Assembly: GCA_005773145.1 (NCBI GenBank)
Contig: SXHS01000213.1
Coordinates: forward strand, 1-7,584
DNA from: Planctomycetaceae bacterium
GTDB taxonomy: Bacteria; Planctomycetota; Planctomycetia; Pirellulales; Pirellulaceae
Direction: 5' to 3'
Length of the DNA stretch: 7,584 bases
Both the position numbers and the translations under genes were made by a program. Positions 4,250 to 7,584 of the stretch are shown here, piece after piece. The notes under the pieces were generated by a model. The model worked only from the letters and a program-made list of their open reading frames with translations, was not told the origin of the DNA and ran no database searches. The stretch's first letter is position 1, and the number at the start of each line of letters is the position of its first letter.

Positions 4250-7200
4250 ATGGCCATTTCGACGCAACGGCGATTGATTCCCAAGGAAGTTCGCGTCTTC
4301 GGTAGCGGGCGAGAACAATACGCCATCCCCGATCTTACGGGCATCCAGACGACCAGTTACGCGGCGTTTCTCCAAGAGGAAACGGCGTCGGACCGTCGTA
4401 AGGATGAGGGACTCGAGAGCGTGCTGCGCGAGATCTTTCCCGTGGAAAGCTATGACAAGCAGCTGATGCTGGCGTATGTCAAGTACGAACTGGGGAAACC
4501 CCGCTACACCCCAGAGGAGTGCCGGCAACTGCGTTTGACCTACGGTCGGCCGCTGCGCATCTGGCTGCGACTGAACAAAGAAAAGCCCGTCGAGGAAGAG
4601 GTCTATTTGGGGGATATCCCCATCATGCTGGGGGGTGGTGAGTTCATCATCAACGGTGCCGAGCGCGTCGTCGTCAGCCAGTTGCATCGCAGTCCAGGCG
4701 TTGATTTCGTGCTGGAGGATGACACGACGACCGACCGCAAGCTCCCCAGCTGCCGCGTGATTCCAGAGCGCGGGAGCTGGATTGAGATCAGCGTCACCAA
4801 GAAGGATAGTCTCTCCGTGCGGATCGATCAGAGCGGCAAGTTTTCCGCCACGACGTTGTTGAGGGCGATGAGCCCCAAGTACAGCGACAACGCCGAAATC
4901 ATTCGGGCGTTTTATGAGACACGCGTTGAGAAGATCGTGGATGGCCGCAGTGTCACCAAGATCGAGGGCAAGATCTCCGTGGATGATGTCGTCTATCCCC
5001 CCGGCGGCGAACGTGTCGGGGAAGTGATTGTCGAAGCAGGGCACAAGATCACCAAGAACGCTGCCGAGCTGATCTGCACGTGTGGGATCCGTAAATGTGA
5101 AGTGGCCGAGCCGCCGCGAGTGCCACTCGTTTACAACGCGTTGGCTGAGGACGCTACGTCCAGCCATGAGGAGGCGTTGCTGCGGATCTACCAACGCCTG
5201 CGTCCTGGCAACCCGCCGCAACTGGAAAAGGCCAAGCAACTCTTTCAAGAGAAATTCTACGACGTCAATCGCTACCGACTGGGACGGGTCGGTCGCTTCC
5301 GCGTCAATCGCAAGCTGGGACTGGACATTTCCGATAAGGAGATGGTGCTGCATCCTGAGGATGTCATCGCTTCCATTCGGTACTTGTTGCAACTGGCCCA
5401 GAATGAAGAAGACGCTCAAGTCGACGACATCGATCACTTGGGGAATCGGCGGCTGCGGACGATCAATGAGCTGGCGTGTGACGAACTGCGCAAAGGATTT
5501 CTGAAGCTGCGTCGCACGGTTCAGGAACGGATGAGCCTAAAGGACGCGGAGGATATCACGCCGCGCAGTCTGTGTAATCCCAAGAGCGTCGCGGCGGCCA
5601 TTGAGTACTTTTTTGGGCGGGGCGAATTGTCGCAGGTCGTCGATCAGACCAATCCGCTCTCCATGCTCACGCATGAGCGGCGGCTGTCCGCGTTGGGCCC
5701 CGGTGGTTTGAACCGAAAACGGGCGGGCTTCGAAGTCCGCGACGTGCATATCTCGCACTACGGGCGTATCTGCCCCATCGAGACCCCAGAAGGTACGAAT
5801 ATCGGTTTGATCTCCAGTTTGGCCATCTATGCCGGAGTCGACGATTATGGATTCCTGGTCACGCCGTACCGACGCGTCCGCAAGGGCAAGTTGATCGACG
5901 AGATCGTCTGGTTGCGGGCCGATGAAGAAGCCAATGCGTACGTGGCCCCAGCTGATGCCCGCGTCGAGCAAGGCAAACTGGCCGGCGAAGCCATTGTGGC
6001 CCGTTATCGCTCGGACTTCGAAATGGTTGTGCCCGACATGGTGGAATACATCGACGTGGCACCCAGCCAAATGGTGGGCGTCTCGGCCGGCCTGATCCCC
6101 TTCTTGGAGCACGATGACGCCAACCGGGCCTTGATGGGTTCCAACATGCAGCGGCAAGCCGTGCCATTGCTCATCGCCGAGCCCCCCTTAGTCGCCACCG
6201 GTCTCGAACATGAAGTTGCCCGCAATTCGAGCATGGTGATCCGCGCACGGCGGGCTGGTAAAGTGTCCTACGTGGATGCCTGCCGCATCGAGATCGGCAA
6301 CGACACGTATGAACTGAAGAAGTTCAGCGGCCTGAATGAACGCACCTGCTTGAATCAGAAACCGATCGTGCAACCGGGGGATCGGGTCGAGAAAGGGCAA
6401 GTCATCGCTGATGGCGCCTCGACCTTCCTCGGACAACTGGCACTGGGACGCAATGTACTGGTCGGCTTTATGTCCTTCGATGGCTTCAACTTCGAGGACG
6501 CCATCATCATCAGCGAGGAGCTGGTAAAAAACGATGTGTATACATCTGTACACATAGAGGAATTCGATATCGAGGTGCGCGACACCAAGCTAGGGCGCGA
6601 GGAATTCACACGCGACATTCCGAACGTCAGTGAAAAAATGCTGCGCAACCTCGACGAAAGCGGCATCGTGCGTGTCGGCACATACGTCCGGCCAGCGGAC
6701 GTACTCGTCGGCAAAGTGTCCCCCAAGTCCAAGACGGAGCTGACCCCCGAAGAGAAATTACTACATGCGATCTTCGGGCGTGCTGGCGAGGATGTGAAAA
6801 ACGATTCGCTGGAGGTCCCCTCGGGCATTGAAGGGATTGTCATCGATACGCTCAAGTTTTCGCGTCGCATGAGTCTCACCGAAGAGGAACGTCGTAACTT
6901 CGAAAAAGATCTCAAGGAATTGGAGGCCGAGGGAAACAACAAGATAGCCGATCAGTTCCGCCAGATGCTCGACCAAATGGAAGCCGTGCTGGGACGGGCC
7001 GTGACAGACGAGGATGATGCCCCCTTGGCACGCGATCAGGATCCGCGATATCTGGCCGAGCGGGCGCAGCAATTTCAGGTCACTTGGGTTACCGGCCGCA
7101 TGCGGAGCCCCGATCTAAAGGCTGAGATCGAGCGGATTCACAAGAATAGCTGGCCCAACGTGGAATTGGCCATCGACTTGCGCGACCGCAAACTGAATAG

Positions 7201-7584
7201 CATGAAGCGCGGGGACGAGTTGCGCAGCGGTGTGTTGCAGATGGTCAAGGTGTACATCGCCACGACCCGCGTGATCTCGGTGGGAGACAAGATGGCCGGT
7301 CGCCACGGCAACACGGGGGTCATCGCCAAGCTCCTCCCCGTGGAGGACATGCCCTCTTTGGCCGACGGAACCCCGCTCCAGATCCTGCTGAATCCACTGG
7401 GGGTTCCCAGCCGTATGAATGTGGGCCAGATCTTGGAGACCCATTTGGGCTGGGCGGGGGCCAAACTAGGCTTTCAGGCCGTCACGCCCGTCTTCGATGG
7501 TGCGTCGGAAGAGGACATCAACAACTGCCTGGCCGAAGCGGCCTTGCCGCGGCACGGCAAGACACTCCTCTTCGACGGCCGCAC
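4250..7584 (+). CDS. rpoB: DNA-directed RNA polymerase subunit beta (3' end outside window)
   Basis: RpoB forms, with RpoC, the catalytic core of RNA polymerase. The window encodes the first 1111 residues (1342 in E. coli), with no frameshift. In order: the early-domain motif GEFIINGAERVVVSQLHRSPGV (130-151), the lobe region with GSWIEISVTKKDSLSVRIDQSG, the rifampicin-pocket region (about 459-521: ELSQVVDQTNPLSMLTHERR, then LSALGPGGL and IETPEGTN), DDANRALMGSNMQRQAVPL (622-640), the NTP-contacting GFNFEDA (745-751), a charged helical insertion (about 860-930), and the active-site segment VGDKMAGRHGNTG (1011-1023). It then reads LNPLGVPSRMNVGQILETHLG. The first lysine of the GDK...GNKG motif is present (K1014, E. 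coli K1065) but the second (E. coli K1073) is Thr1022. At the rifampicin pocket Val463 and Val464 replace E. coli F514 and M515, while D516, H526 and S531 equivalents are kept. The start is fixed by a strong AAGGAG. Confidence 0.97.
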   Translation, partial: MAISTQRRLIPKEVRVFGSGREQYAIPDLTGIQTTSYAAFLQEETASDRRKDEGLESVLREIFPVESYDKQLMLAYVKYELGKPRYTPEECRQLRLTYGRPLRIWLRLNKEKPVEEEVYLGDIPIMLGGGEFIINGAERVVVSQLHRSPGVDFVLEDDTTTDRKLPSCRVIPERGSWIEISVTKKDSLSVRIDQSGKFSATTLLRAMSPKYSDNAEIIRAFYETRVEKIVDGRSVTKIEGKISVDDVVYPPGGERVGEVIVEAGHKITKNAAELICTCGIRKCEVAEPPRVPLVYNALAEDATSSHEEALLRIYQRLRPGNPPQLEKAKQLFQEKFYDVNRYRLGRVGRFRVNRKLGLDISDKEMVLHPEDVIASIRYLLQLAQNEEDAQVDDIDHLGNRRLRTINELACDELRKGFLKLRRTVQERMSLKDAEDITPRSLCNPKSVAAAIEYFFGRGELSQVVDQTNPLSMLTHERRLSALGPGGLNRKRAGFEVRDVHISHYGRICPIETPEGTNIGLISSLAIYAGVDDYGFLVTPYRRVRKGKLIDEIVWLRADEEANAYVAPADARVEQGKLAGEAIVARYRSDFEMVVPDMVEYIDVAPSQMVGVSAGLIPFLEHDDANRALMGSNMQRQAVPLLIAEPPLVATGLEHEVARNSSMVIRARRAGKVSYVDACRIEIGNDTYELKKFSGLNERTCLNQKPIVQPGDRVEKGQVIADGASTFLGQLALGRNVLVGFMSFDGFNFEDAIIISEELVKNDVYTSVHIEEFDIEVRDTKLGREEFTRDIPNVSEKMLRNLDESGIVRVGTYVRPADVLVGKVSPKSKTELTPEEKLLHAIFGRAGEDVKNDSLEVPSGIEGIVIDTLKFSRRMSLTEEERRNFEKDLKELEAEGNNKIADQFRQMLDQMEAVLGRAVTDEDDAPLARDQDPRYLAERAQQFQVTWVTGRMRSPDLKAEIERIHKNSWPNVELAIDLRDRKLNSMKRGDELRSGVLQMVKVYIATTRVISVGDKMAGRHGNTGVIAKLLPVEDMPSLADGTPLQILLNPLGVPSRMNVGQILETHLGWAGAKLGFQAVTPVFDGASEEDINNCLAEAALPRHGKTLLFDGR
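6534..6555. repeat. AT-rich inverted repeat inside rpoB
   Basis: ATGTGTA (6534-6540) and TACACAT (6549-6555) are perfect inverted repeats separated by 8 bases, within the codons for DVYTSVHIEE. The six codons TAT ACA TCT GTA CAC ATA are mostly A- or T-ending in a gene that otherwise prefers G/C in third position. The protein segment is conserved in the family, so only the codon choice is unusual. Confidence 0.6.

Noticed and set aside
3932..5437. 501-codon open frame on the - strand across the rplL-rpoB gap and the rpoB 5' part
   Set aside because: It lies antisense to clearly conserved rpoB, its product resembles no family I know, and long antisense open frames are common opposite GC-rich genes.
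5537..6942. Two long - strand open frames (206 codons at 5537-6157, 195 codons at 6355-6942)
   Set aside because: Both are opposite conserved rpoB domains and have composition typical of codon-shadow frames (His/Asp-rich and Ser-rich).

Overview
The window is a conserved bacterial transcription/translation cluster, all on the + strand: secE - nusG - rplK (L11) - rplA (L1) - rplJ (L10) - rplL (L7/L12) - rpoB (RNA polymerase beta, cut off by the right edge). The gene order is the classic one found across bacteria, and rpoC would be expected just beyond the window. The DNA is GC-rich. Several sequence details point to a member of Planctomycetota, probably a Pirellulales relative: a three-helix SecE with a YKRNQGR segment ahead of helix 1, the L1 motif PSPRAGTVTPDV, the L11 motif PVGTSLGKYGINLGQF, and the beta-subunit rifampicin-region string ELSQVVDQTNP. 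That placement rests on remembered family patterns, not on a search.

Layout. Bases 1-75 hold no recognisable gene. secE (76-531) and nusG (531-1421) overlap by one base (TAATG). A 96-base leader with stem-loops precedes rplK (1518-1943), and a 61-base gap leads to rplA (2005-2685). The rplA-rplJ gap (112 bases) carries three perfect 14-bp tandem repeats plus a degenerate fourth. rplJ (2798-3361) is followed by a 164-base gap with a perfect 17-bp tandem duplication, a strong hairpin, and a second hairpin that would cover the rplL ribosome binding site. rplL (3526-3939) is followed by a 310-base non-coding stretch with GC-rich hairpins before rpoB (4250 to the right edge).

How the genes work together. 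SecE is part of the SecYEG protein-export channel. NusG travels with RNA polymerase and couples it to ribosomes or Rho. L11, L1, L10 and L12 build the ribosomal stalk regions that recruit translation factors. RpoB is half of the polymerase active-site core. Grouping them lets the cell balance ribosome and polymerase synthesis. In other bacteria L1 and L10 bind their own mRNA leaders, and an attenuator between rplL and rpoB lowers polymerase output relative to the stalk proteins. The structured gaps here sit where such controls would be expected, but their function is inferred.

I see no new multi-gene system. The observation most worth checking is a threonine codon in the beta subunit where the active-site motif GDKMAGRHGNKG normally has its second lysine. 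Next are a roughly 118-residue acidic N-terminal extension on NusG and the tandem repeats flanking rplJ.
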